Assembly: GCA_033297075.1 (NCBI GenBank)
Contig: MU858065.1
Coordinates: 248,001-312,000, forward strand
Source: Rhypophila decipiens
Taxonomy: Eukaryota; Ascomycota; Sordariomycetes; Sordariales; Naviculisporaceae
Direction of reading: 5' to 3'
Length of the DNA stretch: 64,000 bases
Shown: positions 1-10,653 of the stretch, piece after piece
Numbering within the stretch: the first letter of the stretch is position 1
Layout of the letters: each line of letters opens with the position of its first letter
Notes under the pieces: generated by a model
What the model was told of the DNA's origin: nothing
Seen by the model: only the letters and a program-made list of their open reading frames with translations
The model's database searches: none
Position numbers and translations under genes: made by a program

Positions 1-1907
1 CAATGTGATGTGGCAGCCCATTTTCTTGACCTCTTCGACGAGCCGCAGAAACTTCTCGATACCTGGTTGAAGCAGGGCATTCCGCACATTCAGATCGTGG
101 AGGTTTTGCCCTTCGTGGAGATACTTCAAAATCTTCTTTGAGTCTGATGATATAGTGACGAAAAGATTCTTGGGCTTCATCCAGTGCGGATGGGTTGTCC
201 GCAGCGCCTTGACCATGTTGATCGCCTCACACAACGCCAACAGCTCAGAGTCATTCGAACTCCAGACGTCCTCTTTCCAACGGCAAACGGCCCAGTCACT
301 TTCTTGATACCCCCCGCCCGAACTATCGGGATTGCGGAAAACGATGGCGTATCCCCATTTTTTGGGCACTGCGTGGTGGTCGTCTTCATCAGCCCTCGCT
401 GATCCGTCCGCCCAGATGTTCAGTGTAGCGTCTATTTTGCTGCAGGCTAGTTCATGGGCTTTGGAAATTGAGATGTCTTTGTGCTCTGGATGATGAAAGT
501 CTCCCCAGACTGGGAATTTGCAAGACGCCTTCAGGTTGTAATAGATCTTTGGGACAATGCCCGCGAAAAGTTTGCGCCCGTCGATATTCTCGGGTGTCCC
601 TGCTTTGGACACGAAAGAGGCCTCGTTTTCAAGTTCTTTTTCAGACGGGCGAAAATGGCTGGATGACCGAGAAGGCGTATCGTTGTAGCCTGAATAGTAC
701 GAAGCTGGACGAAGGGACGAGGCTTCTGGACGAGGTGGGAGAGCTAGATTCGGGGGCAGAGCTGGATAAAGGGGCGAGGCACCTCGATGAAGGGGCACAG
801 CTGGACGCAGGGGCGGGGGCTCTCGACGAGGGGGCGGACCTCGATGAAGGGGCGGGGCTTCTGGACGAGGGCGCGGAGCTGGACGGGGAGGCCGAGCTGG
901 ATGAGGGGGCAGAACTGGCTGGACGAGGTCGCCGACATTCCTGACGTGGCCCCGGACCTGTCTCCCGCCGGCGTATTCGTGAGGAAAGGCCCCGTTTTCT
1001 CTCTCCAGTGGGCGAAAACCGCTGGATGAACAGAAAGGCCTATCGTTATAGCCTGAATCGCGCGGAGCTTGCCGGATGAGGTCGCGGGCATTCCTGACGT
1101 GGTCCCGGACCTCTCTTCCGCCGGCGTATTCGTGAACAAAGGCCCCGTTGCCCTGGTGTCTGGACGGGCGGGGAGTCTTGTTATCCTCTTTGCCTACATT
1201 GTATCAAGTTGGTTAGTGTTCAGCACGTCTGCGATGATTCATGCTGGGAATATTGCTTGTCGCTGGAACAAGAAGGGGACGGGCTTCTTCTGAAGAGGAA
1301 ACTAAGAGTTCTTACCTGAGGGCTTTTTGACCTGCTCTTCCTCCTCAAGAATTTCGCCCTCCTCCAACTCGCCGTCATCTTCTTCCTCCTTGCCCTTGGA
1401 CTCGGGACCTTCTTGGGGTTTCTCATCATTCAGGGATGAGAGTTTGTCGACAACAGTGGCAGAGCCAGCTTCTCTATATTGCCGTGCTTTATCAGATGCA
1501 GAAGGTTTCTAAACTTCGCTATCGTTCTTGGCACGAGAAACAGGAGTCTCGGCATGTTGTACGGCGGGGCGGGCAGCAGGTTCGTCACCACCAGACTTGG
1601 CACTGGCTTCAAGTTTGACATCGTTGGGGCAAGGGACACAATAATCTGCTATACCATTGGCTGGCAGATCGAAATCTTTGGCGCCGGGACCTGTTGTTTC
1701 GGCAAGAGCAGCAGGGGTAGCCACGGCCTCAGCCTCAGCCTCAGCTTCAACTGCAGCCACAGCCACAGCCACAGCTTCAGCCACAGCCATCGGAGCGTCG
1801 TCATTGACTGGTCTTGGAGTGTTGGCAACGAACAACGGAGCAGCAGAAACCACAGGCGGCAGCTCAAGGTCAGGATCGACCGCCGATGGTTTGGCCGTGT
1901 CCGGCAT
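1..1907 (-). CDS. RNase H-fold domain protein, 3' end outside window
   Basis: Seen: the reading frame starts with ATG at 1907 (MPDTAKPS). Exon 1 runs 1907-1316, the intron 1315-1194 (GTAAGA donor, ACTAAC branch region, ATGTAG acceptor, phase 1 on both sides), and exon 2 runs from 1193 past position 1 without a stop. The N-terminal part is Ala/Val/Glu-rich and ends in an acidic stretch (DDGELEEGEI). The middle is Pro/Arg-rich with repeated modules. The last about 150 residues look like an RNase HI fold: WADGSA for the first Asp, SNDSELLALCEAIN for the Glu helix, and TISSDSKK for the second Asp. Inference: a nuclear or nucleic-acid protein carrying a domesticated RNase H-like domain; function unknown. 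Odd: one in-frame TAG at 1511-1509. Either a 54-nt intron removes it or the gene is broken. The fold call rests on three motifs only. Confidence 0.72.
655..1140 (-). repeat. Repeated coding modules in the RNase H-fold gene
   Basis: On the minus strand the exon encodes HEYAGGR-x-VR-x-HVRN twice (about 1132-1090 and 981-936) and SGYND-x-P...SSS-x-FRP twice (about 1058-1008 and 693-645). Between them lies a run of PRPxxPPL-type proline/arginine units (about 740-900). The DNA of the two long modules is close to identical, so this looks like recent internal duplication rather than convergent low complexity. Confidence 0.6.
1509..1562 (-). other. In-frame stop or 54-nt cryptic intron
   Basis: Reading exon 1 of the RNase H-fold gene, TAG appears at 1511-1509, and the same frame stays open for another 64 codons with highly charged sequence. 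A GT at 1562-1561 (GTACAA) and the TTTAG ending at 1509 would bound a 54-nt intron. Because 54 is a multiple of three, removing it keeps the frame and deletes only the stop-containing segment. I see no strong branch site, so a true nonsense mutation is also possible. Confidence 0.45.
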
Positions 1908-4142
1908 GATGGTAGGGAAAAAGGGGGAGAATGGGAGAATCTGGAAAAAGACAAAAGAGGGGAGAAAGACGGGGAGCGCGAAAAAGGGGCGTCAACAAGA
2001 GCTATCGCAATGCGCAGCTTCAAATAAATGAAGGGGGCAGAGAATGGCTGCTGCAGTGCGCGCGATTGTTGCTGTCGCTGCGTTGTAGGAGGAAGAAAAA
2101 AAGAAGCACAAAAATATTTTTGGCAAGACAGAATAGGAGCATTCGATTTTTTCCCCTGCCGCGTTGAAAGGGGAGACCACTGCTCTGCCCTCACCGTATT
2201 GGATGCACTTTTTTTTTTGGCGCCATGATGAGACGAAAATGCTGAGCTGGGGTACATGCTGTTATGGATTTTTCCCGGGCTGAGCTAGCTCCAACCCCTA
2301 ATCTGCCTCGCCCCTATAGGCCTATATGTAGTAGAGGTCTTTACCACTTTCAACGAGCTTCCTGCTTGATTAAAAAAGAATAAGATTGAGTGTTGATGGT
2401 TTGGATCAAGGATTGCTAGGCTCTTATACTTGATACTACAAGCTCCCCTGATAGAAAGGGTGGTGGTCATTATATAGAAGAGGTCTCGGGTGGAAGAGGT
2501 CCTCAAAACACCATGCCAAGAAGTACCAAGCGTGGTCGTTTAGGTGCTAGAGTGCGGGGTGGGCAGAGGATCTGGTCTGATTCACGCGAGTCAAGAGAGG
2601 GGGTCTCATTCGATGAATCTGTGTTTACACTTTACACTCGGAGCGCACGGAGCTCAGAAATGCGAAATGAAGAGACGGAATTCGGGGGACCGATGGGATG
2701 AAGTAAACAGAATTATGGGGTGGGGCAATGTCATATGGTATGAAGAGAAAGTCAAATAATCCTGTGGTGTTGATATTTATGTTTAGTTATTACTAAAGCA
2801 AGAGCCTGAAAGCAAGAGCCTGCCATGCCTCGCAGCGGCCGATATAACTGTGGGGTTTTCGCGCCGAGACTTTAAGCAGTCAAGAATTCCGGTGCTTGGA
2901 TTTAAGCAAGACCGCGGTTAAACTTCTTTTGGGAAAGCGCCAGTCAAGCCAACCTTCTCTCTCGCCATTAGGGTTAGGGTTAATGCAGAACCTTGACTGG
3001 GAGCATTGGGAGGTTGCATTTTGTATGTATGAATATGGTTAAGTATGCTTATGAGTTCACATCCGGTTGACAGTTACGGATAGAGGGTATGCGGACTGCA
3101 TAACTACTATTGTACATGGGCGGCCGCATAGTATGGGGCCAAGGGGAAGAAGGATCTTGCCTAGTCGATCAAACAAGGGGCGACAACGTCGGCGGGTGGA
3201 ATGATATAACAAATATGTTACATCGTGGGAAGCGTCGCAGGCAGCACTTACTGGGGTTATAAATCCTGTTGAGATACTAGATGACCGACAAGTCCAGTAT
3301 GTCAGCACAAGCTTCCAATGCCAAGAAAAGCTGGGCCAGGGTCCCGAGGAACGTACGAATCGGATCATGATAAGTTCTCAGGATCTTAAAGGCTCCAAGG
3401 TGAAGCTACTTTGGGTATTTGGATACGGAATAAGGCAATTACATTCCTCAACATGACTTGGTAACAACGCAGAAACCAAATCAGCACTATAGTGAACAAT
3501 CGAACCACGGAGAGGCACGGGGACTGATTATCTCTTTGTTCCACGTGATCTAAATAACAACCTCCTTTACAGGCACAACAAGAGCGCAAGAGGGCACCGC
3601 AGAGACCCCCAAAGCGGCAAGGGCAGCCAGCTTCATCTCATGGACGTGAGATATTAGTTGACAAGTCTGGTAAAAGTTGGCTGGGCAAAGGATCATCGCA
3701 TGTGGAATTCGTCGTCAAAATTGGTCAAATTTGTCAACGTGAATATGGGTCTGTGAGTAGGTAGCAGGTGAGGATCACCATTGCAGAGCTCGAGAAATGG
3801 GAATGGTAAACAAAACGGGATAAATTATACGATGCCTTGGCATGATCGTATACACTTCCCCAAAGGACTGAAGGAGACCCAGAAAACAGAGATGTTCAGC
3901 ACAATAGCATATCCCAGCACCAAGAAAGGGTCCGTCGTCAACCATAACACCAGGGGTGATGAGAGGATGACAGCCGCGAGAACAAAGAAGTATAAGAAAT
4001 GTGGCATCTCCCCTCTCAACCTTCCAACACAAACTCATCACCACCATCCAACAGCTTCTTCGGCCTTCAAGTCTTCCAATTTCCAAAAAAGGCCCTCTCA
4101 TCAAACCTAACCGGTCCCTCAACAAACCTCGCCTCGCCCACC
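1908..4142. other. Intergenic, no gene seen
   Basis: No open frame here carries a recognisable domain or clean splice sites. It holds the divergent upstream regions of the RNase H-fold gene and the small secreted protein. Visible structure: a purine-rich stretch at 1915-1990, a poly-T tract at 2210-2219, a short duplicated word (AAGCAAGAGCCTG) at about 2798-2822, and a telomere-like double hexamer at 2968-2983. Confidence 0.6.
2968..2983 (+). repeat. Interstitial telomere-like repeat
   Basis: TTAGGGTTAGGGTTAA: two full TTAGGG units and part of a third, the standard telomere unit of filamentous ascomycetes, here inside the chromosome and far from any array. Confidence 0.7.
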
Positions 4143-4771
4143 ATGCAGCTCAACAACATCATCATCAGCGTCATTGCCTCGGCCATGCTCGGAGCCCAGG
4201 CGCTCAAGGTCGACCTCAGCCAGCCCGACGGGCTCTACGCCGTCCTCAAGGACTCCAACGGCGTCGAGTTCACCCAGCTCATCGAGGCAATTGACTTTAA
4301 CACCACCGATCCCACTCCTCCCGAGCTGCTCGAGGGAGGTGCTGCCAAGAAGGCCAAGCGCGCTCTTTCCAAGCGGGCTCTTTCCAAGCGGGAGTCAGTC
4401 GGCGTACGTCAATATCATGACTTCCATTGCCCCTTTCTCAAAATCGTGTACTAACCCAGAGACTCTAGTGCCAAGGCAAGCTCATGAACACAGGCGACTG
4501 CGACGCTGTGGTCAACGCTCTCAAGAACTACTGCGGCGGAGGCACCGGCTTCCCCTACTCCAAGACCTACTGGCGCCAGGGGAACACCTTCGCTTACATG
4601 TGCGACTATCCCGGCGGCCAGCTCTGCTACTCTTCTCATGCTACCCACGCCTTTGCATCCATCACCAGGACCTGCGGCAGCTACCACACCGGTTGGTACC
4701 ACGATAATGGCAAGACGTATGGTTATGACTACACCACTGATGGGAATATTGGGTTCTGCGGAAACATGTGA
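4143..4771 (+). CDS. Small secreted Cys-rich protein with Kex2 sites
   Basis: Exon 1 is 4143-4403 and exon 2 is 4469-4771, joined at phase 0. The intron has GTACGT, a GTACTAAC branch site and CTCTAG. The product is about 187 residues. Residues 1-20 form a signal peptide (MQLNNIIISVIASAMLGAQA). A propeptide of about 65 residues ends in three dibasic sites, KAKR then ALSKR twice in tandem, the pattern cut by the Golgi protease Kex2. The mature C-terminal domain (about 100 residues) starts near CQGK and has seven Cys with many Gly, Tyr and Trp. Inference: an extracellular effector-like or antimicrobial-type protein; I do not recognise the fold. The odd Cys number leaves one unpaired or a dimer bond. 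Confidence 0.85.
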
Positions 4772-5684
4772 GGAGTTGATGGGAAAGGCTCAAAGCTGGT
4801 TCGAGCGAGGGATGGCGAGAAATCAAAAGGGCGACGAGTTGGACTGGTAGTTGTGATAGGCTGAGCTGGCGGGGGGGCTTATTGGTGAGGAAAAGAACGG
4901 GAAGGGGAACAGGACGAGGAGACGAGAAAAGAGTGTAATTAGAGATATGCTTGTGTTTCCTTACGAGTATCATTGTTAGTTTAAGTAATTACACCACAGA
5001 ATGTTTGCAAATATTTTATAGTCACTGTAGACACTTGAATTGTGGCTGGGCTAGAGCAGTCTTACGGCCTGAACTGAATGATGAGTCTCAGTTGTCATTT
5101 TCCTGAGGCAACTACCGAGGTTGTTAATACGTGTTTTAATAAGTCATCGATATAATATTGACGTTATTCCAAATGAGGACAAGATACCGGAACTTTGAAA
5201 GTGCTCCTGCTGCTGTGCAAGTCCGGAACCGGAAGCGAATGAAATTACAGTATGATCTGCACTTGTTAGTAAGACCATGACGCCGTGTGATGAAGATCTG
5301 AATTCGGCTTGCAGCACCTTAGTCCCGACCACTGAATCGCCTCCTCCCTACACCACCAGGCATTGTTGAGGCCGATCAAATATGCACTTTACTGAGCCAT
5401 GACTGGTAGCCTCCATGCTTCTATTTCGCAGCTCGACGCCACCAGGGGTACACTTCCGAATAGGATGCCACTTGCAGTACGAGAGCAAAATATGGACGCG
5501 TCGGAAGAATACTCTTTGTTAATGCTCGTCCCCGTAATGGAGCTATGCTGATGTATAAATATCTGCTGCTACTCCTGCATTCATCTGAAATACCTCCTGC
5601 ACAAGGTCGCCAAATTTACCTGCTCGACAAGGGCGAAATTCAACTTACAAAAACGTCTTCTTCGTAGTCCATTCAACACTCACC
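4772..5684. other. Intergenic between secreted protein and P450
   Basis: This is the 3' flank of the secreted-protein gene and the promoter of the P450. No further gene is seen. A TATA-like box lies at 5554-5561. Confidence 0.6.
5554..5561 (+). promoter_or_regulatory. TATA-like box of the P450 gene
   Basis: TATAAATA about 125 bp before the P450 ATG at 5685, followed by a CT- and CA-rich leader. Position and sequence fit a core promoter; it is not tested. Confidence 0.45.
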
Positions 5685-7491
5685 ATGGCTACCAACCTTG
5701 TATGCAGATGGGTGGAGAATCTGACCCCATCGGCCATCATGGCGGCCTCAGTTGGCGCATTAGTGCTCTTGGTTCTTGCTAACGCCCTCGTTGCCAGATC
5801 CAGCATCTTGCCTGGCGTCCCCAAGCTCAAGGGATATCCCCTCGTCGGTTCACTCCCCGAGTATCTCGCCAAAGGTCCAGCCCATCTCATGGGCAGGCTA
5901 ATTGACACTGGTGGCGAGGGTATCTCGTACGCCAATGTTGCCGGTAGCGTGGTTGTTTCGGTCCACGAGCCTGCCATGGTAAAAGAGGTGCTGTCGCTTC
6001 CCGACGAGATTGCGTCCCGGTATGTAACGTGGTCTTTAATCTTTATTGCCGTCCCTTGGTGTTATAACTAGCAAGACGCTAATAACCCCCCCTGGGCAAT
6101 AATAGAGAGGGAGATGCCTCCGCTAGCAGGGTCAACTGGACGCCAGTCTCAACCCTCGGCCGACTGATCGGGAACCCAGCCCTGATAAGCAACGTCGGCC
6201 CCGAGACAGACCACCAGCGCAACGTCATGCTCCGCGAATTCAACGGCACCAAGTCCAACAAAACCAAATTCGAGACCATCCTGCGCATAGCCACCGAGCA
6301 TTGCGCCAACCTTGTCCCAGCAGGCGCACTTGAAAGCGCCAGAATCCCCGACATGCGCAGCGTAGTAGATCGTTTCGCCATCTCGCTATGGGGCGACATA
6401 CTGTACGGCAACCCAGCGAGCCACACAGACGGCAAGATTGTCGACGTCTCAAACATCATTCTCACCCGCATGGTCGTCCCTTGGTCGGCCTTTTGGCATA
6501 ACCTGCAGCTTGTCCTGGGTCTCACCTCGCGAGGCCAGCCGACCGCCTACGAAGCCAAGATTCGCGCCCAAGTCGGCAACATCATTGACAATAACGTTAA
6601 TAAGCTTCATGAGTACGAGGCCAAGGACATGTCGTCGTCGCTGCTGGGAACCAAATCAATCCGGGCAATTTCAGTCCTCACAGGCGGGTCAATCAACGGC
6701 CCTCTTTCCAAGTTCGCATCGGAATTTGCCCGCGTTAACCTTTGCGGCGGGCATCAGAGCATCGGCCTTGATATTGTCTGGACACTTGTCGAACTGGGCA
6801 AGAATCCAGAGAAATTGGCCCGGTTGGTCGCCGAGATTGACAGCGTCGAGGGACCGCTTGACTTTGACACGGTCAATGGGAAAATGCCATACCTTGATGC
6901 GGTGGTCACTGAAGTTAACAGGCTGTATCCGCCTGGCCATGCCTCGACGAGGGTGATCAATAAAGAGGTGAGGTTGGAAAGTGCTAGTTCTATTAAGCCA
7001 TCATTTGGTGATCTGAAGGAGAGGGCGATTCCCAGTGAAGTCGTCCTCAAGCCGGGGATGATGGTCTATCTGAGCTTCCTGCATATTAACAGGTCAGAGG
7101 AATACTGGGGACGTGATGCGGCCGAATTTGTGCCCCAGAGGTTCATCAAAAAGCACAAGGAGTGTAACGGAGGTGAAGAAAGAGCAGACGGCTCGGAGGA
7201 GAGAAAGTTGGGGACGTTGATGACTTATGGGTATGGACCTAGGAACTGCGTGAGTCACCTGATTTCTTTTCAGATTCTTACTCTAAAGTTCTGTGAATTA
7301 TCGCTGACGCTTTTAACCTACAACAGGTTGGATACAAGTTTGCTGTCCTCGCCGCCAAGGTATACCTCATCATGCTGCTCAAGATGTTCAAGCTCGAGCT
7401 GGAGGAGTATAATCATGAGATGAAGCTGGTTGCGCTTCTGGAGCCCAGCAAGCCGGTTGCTGTTAGGCTTACTCGGAGGGTCGACTGCTGA
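5685..7491 (+). CDS. Cytochrome P450 monooxygenase
   Basis: Three exons: 5685-6019, 6106-7249 and 7327-7491, giving about 547 residues. Introns use GTATGT/AATAG and GTGAGT/ACAG, and phases agree. An N-terminal membrane anchor spans about residues 18-38. Family motifs in order: an I-helix with GGHQS in place of the usual AGxxT, EVNR (ExxR) followed by YPP, a PERF-like FVPQRF, and the heme loop YGYGPRNC with the Cys ligand near residue 493 at the end of exon 2. Known for the family: an ER-bound heme oxygenase fed by P450 reductase. The Gln in the I-helix and the weak PERF recall CYP7/CYP8-like sterol or prostacyclin-type fungal P450s, but the substrate is unknown. The next gene to the right lies beyond a transposon-like element, so no biosynthetic cluster is evident. 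Confidence 0.93.
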
Positions 7492-8277
7492 TGGATAAGA
7501 GATCTCATGAGTAATGGGCTTTCGAGAACTTTTGTGGATTTTTGATTTGGGGGTTATTCTTGGTATGATTATTGTGGTCAGATATGGTCCACTATTCACT
7601 TAGTAACAGTTCGAGGATTATGTTTTTTCCTTCTTAACATGGCCGATCGACCATCCTCAGAATGAACATACTGTCAGACTCAGTACCATGGTTTCGAATC
7701 TTGAAAGATTGATCATACAAAAACCACGTTTCTGACTGCCTGACTACACGCGGAAATGCAGAGGTTCAGAAGGTGCAACACCAGCCCTTCTCTTCTTTGC
7801 GTTCCCCTTCTTCCCCTTGCCGCTCCCAAATCCCTGTCCGCCGTCGAACCTCCCCCTCCTTGAGAACCGGCGTTGTGAACCACCTGCTCAGCCGGCTCCT
7901 CCAAAGACCCGTCAAGATCTCCTAGTACCCCATCTAGGAGGAAGAGGACGACCCGCCATCATGGCGGTCGTTATGCACAGCCTTGTACGCCTAGCGGCTG
8001 TACCGGACTCGCGCCGCTTGACGGCGGCGCGTGAGGGGGCGGCCCGAAAGTACGGCCAGGTCTAGGTGGCCGTCTCGTGGCCCTCGGCATCGCTGAGGGC
8101 GAACGTATCGTAGTACCTGGGCGGTTTGCTGAAGTCTAGTTCTAGCGAGCAGGCAGCGGCGTAGCGGCCGCTGTTGGTGTTGATAATGTTGTGCACGTCT
8201 GAAGTCTGTATACAATGGAGTCAGCAAGTTGGCGATGATGGCACAGACAAAGGCTTTTGGGTCATGGGTATAAAAGA
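7492..8277. other. Intergenic, no gene seen
   Basis: 3' flank of the P450 up to the inverted-repeat element. Short open frames lack any motif. Nothing else is recognised. Confidence 0.55.
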
Positions 8278-8910
8278 AGAGAGTTAATAAACAGGCACCA
8301 ATACTCTCGTATTCAGGCACCAATCCTTTCGTAAACAGGCACTAGTCCAATTTTACTTAGAGAAATCCAACACATCAAAAAGAACAAGGCAAACAAAATG
8401 CTGCAAGTAAAAACCTACCTTTCATTTCTATGAAGGTCCTTAGTAATTCAAAGGTCATAAATCAATTACGCATTGAATGAATCTATTTGCATTCAGGAAT
8501 ACATGACTTTTATTGCACTCATATCGCTATTCTTTACCACCAACCCTGCCAGCCAGTTAAGCTGCTAGTGGCGGCTTGTGAGCTTCAGGCTCTGAGGATT
8601 CGTCATCGCCGTTGCCGTCGGCATAGTCGGCATTGTTGTATAGTCGGCATCGTCGTCGCCGTTAGTATCGTCGGCATCGTTGAAAAAGAAGTTATAAGGC
8701 GTTGTGGTGGATTACAAGGCGGTGGGGTGGATTGAAGGTATTGGAGGTTTGGAGGTGGCGCCTTGTAATTCAATGGTCGGATTACAATGGGTGGCTTTTT
8801 TTGGGGTGGCTTTTGCCACCTATAACCCTAACCCTCATGGGACTGGTGCCTGTTTACGAAAGGATTGGTGCCTGAATACGAGAGTATTGGTGCCTGTTTA
8901 TTAACTCTCT
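8278..8910. mobile_element. 22-bp-unit inverted-repeat element, copy 1 (MITE-like)
   Basis: The left end (8278-about 8347) and the right end (about 8841-8910) are nearly perfect inverted copies of each other over about 68 bp. Each arm is three direct 22-bp units starting CAGGCACCA or CAGGCACTA (left starts 8292, 8314, 8336; right TGCCTG at 8847, 8869, 8891). The interior, about 490 bp, has no credible coding sequence but has iterated GTCGGCAT words (8610-8680) and a TAACCCTAACCCT telomere-like word at 8823-8835. Two relatives lie at 17615 and 40679. Inference: a non-autonomous DNA transposon whose subterminal repeats could bind a transposase. No clear target-site duplication could be fixed. 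Confidence 0.72.
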
Positions 8911-9212
8911 AAAAGAATTACAGTAAAATAGACATCGTTGAGGAAGAGGACGTAATCAAAAGCCGGCGCGGTCCCGTTCCTGGCAATCTCCACCAGCGGC
9001 TACAGGGAGCGGTTGCACAGCTTGGCAAGATATGGGATCCTCCGGAGTTCTGTCCTCCCTCGTGGGGTCCGGATTCAGTCGGGACGAGCTCAGCGGGCGG
9101 GTGAGCAATTTCGGCCGCGTGGGTGGTCTCGTCCAGGACGATCTCCTTGGCAACACCAACCTAGCTTGCCTAGGGCTGTGGAAAGCTCCCGGAGGGCATC
9201 CTTGGACCGGTC

Positions 9213-9667
9213 CTAGTTGCCGCTCTCGAGCATGTCAACAAAGACGTTGGCTGACCCCAGCGACTTTATCAGGCCCACCATGGCCTGGTTCCTGAAGCCG
9301 CGCAGGGCGGCTTCGTTGTTGCAGTGCAGGCTGGCGATATAGACGCGGAGGAGTGGGTCTCGGTCAGGGAGTGTGGCTTGTGCGGCGGAGTTCAGTGAGG
9401 CTAGATATAGGTAAGGTAGTGCCGGACGCGAAGGGCGTCGATAAAGCTCCAGGCGATCAGGGCGGTGGGAAGCCACCGGACCAGCCGTCGCTTGGAAGCA
9501 CGGGAGAGTGGCGGCCAGAAAATCATGTTCGTATCCGCATGCAGCCAGGAGCGAACAAACCAAGGTACGGCAGTAATACGGGGCCAAATTAATAGGTGAA
9601 AACAAAACGGCATTTTTGTGACAAGAGATTCATCAATGAAAGTTGGTGTGTACAAAATATTCTGCAA
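9213..9667 (-). pseudogene. Decayed gene fragment, possibly transcription-factor C-terminus
   Basis: Two overlapping minus-strand frames appear to belong together. One (9667-9401) ends KRRLVRWLPTALIAW... and the other (to 9213) contains RDPLLRVYIASLHCNNEA and ends LESGN. The alternation of hydrophobic helices and the LLRVYIASL motif resembles the C-terminal part of fungal Zn2Cys6 regulators. That is a weak likeness, and no zinc cluster or start is visible. A frameshift between the frames is needed to join them, so this is at best a relic next to the inverted-repeat element. Confidence 0.28.
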
Positions 9668-10653
9668 TGCCCTCTAGAGGATACGCACCGCCTACTAGGC
9701 GATCACTGATTGGCCAGATCTACCCATCCAGTGAACGTCTTCTCAGCCGCACACTTTCGGGGCCCCACATCGGCGTTTAATTTGGACACACCATTCGAGC
9801 CACGGCGCTAACTTTGACACTTCTGATCGGTTATTTTGGTCCTGAGTTCGTAAGTTCTGCAGTAATGGGCTGTACTGAGTCTGTACACACGTTGTGCACC
9901 GTAGCCTGAATCATCTGAATGCGTGATGGTCTTAGTTTATTTGAGGCTTTTACATATACGAACTGACGGGTTTTCTTCTTGGGACTTGGGTGCTTGGCGA
10001 ATAGGGAAGTTGCGACTATAGCCTCTCTCGCCTGCAGAAATTTGGGAGTACATATCCGCGTCGGTGAAGGGGAATCTTTAAGAAAATGACCAAAGTTGGA
10101 ACAGGTCGATAAATTTCATGTTAGTCTATGCCTAGTTTTGAATAGTTATGGAATGTAATTGTTATGAATTAGAGTAAAAACCAAATCTCGACAATGCCGT
10201 GTGTATATATCCCGGGCTGTATCAAGATACGTACTCCCAAGACTTTTTTATGATGAAATTTTACAGCTGAAAAGCCACCTTTCTTACTATTGGTTAACAG
10301 GTCTGCAATATGTGGCGCTTTGCAGACGACAGACCACACCTCGCCCCCTAGGCAGACACGCACTGCAGCAGTGTACAATTGGATACTGAGGAGGATTGCA
10401 TCCGGCTGCATAGAGGTCTCCTTGGCTGGTAAAAGGTCCCTCAGTTGGTCAGTTGTAGAGTGTGGATTGTCTTGGTAGATGACAGGATGTATCCATGGCT
10501 TATGTAATTTTTTGTGCTTGGGAAGAGTCCCATCCGGCAAGGGTGGTTTTTATCTTTTAAAAGGCGGCCTGGAACCGAATTGAGCCGGCATTTTCTCTTG
10601 AACCTCCGCACCCTGGGCCTTCCTGGAAACCATACCCAAGTCGCTGTGGTGTC
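9668..10653. other. Intergenic, no gene seen
   Basis: AT-rich flank and promoter region of the membrane protein gene. Open frames here have no start context, domain or splice support. Confidence 0.55.

Noticed and set aside
468..944. Plus-strand frame with LDEGA repeats
   Set aside because: It is the antisense of the Pro/Arg-rich exon of the minus-strand RNase H-fold gene, which has splice sites and a domain; the repeats are a by-product.
1649..2257. 202-codon minus frame rich in Leu and Trp
   Set aside because: Out of frame with the supported exon from 1907 and made by low-complexity GCC/CAG-type repeats.
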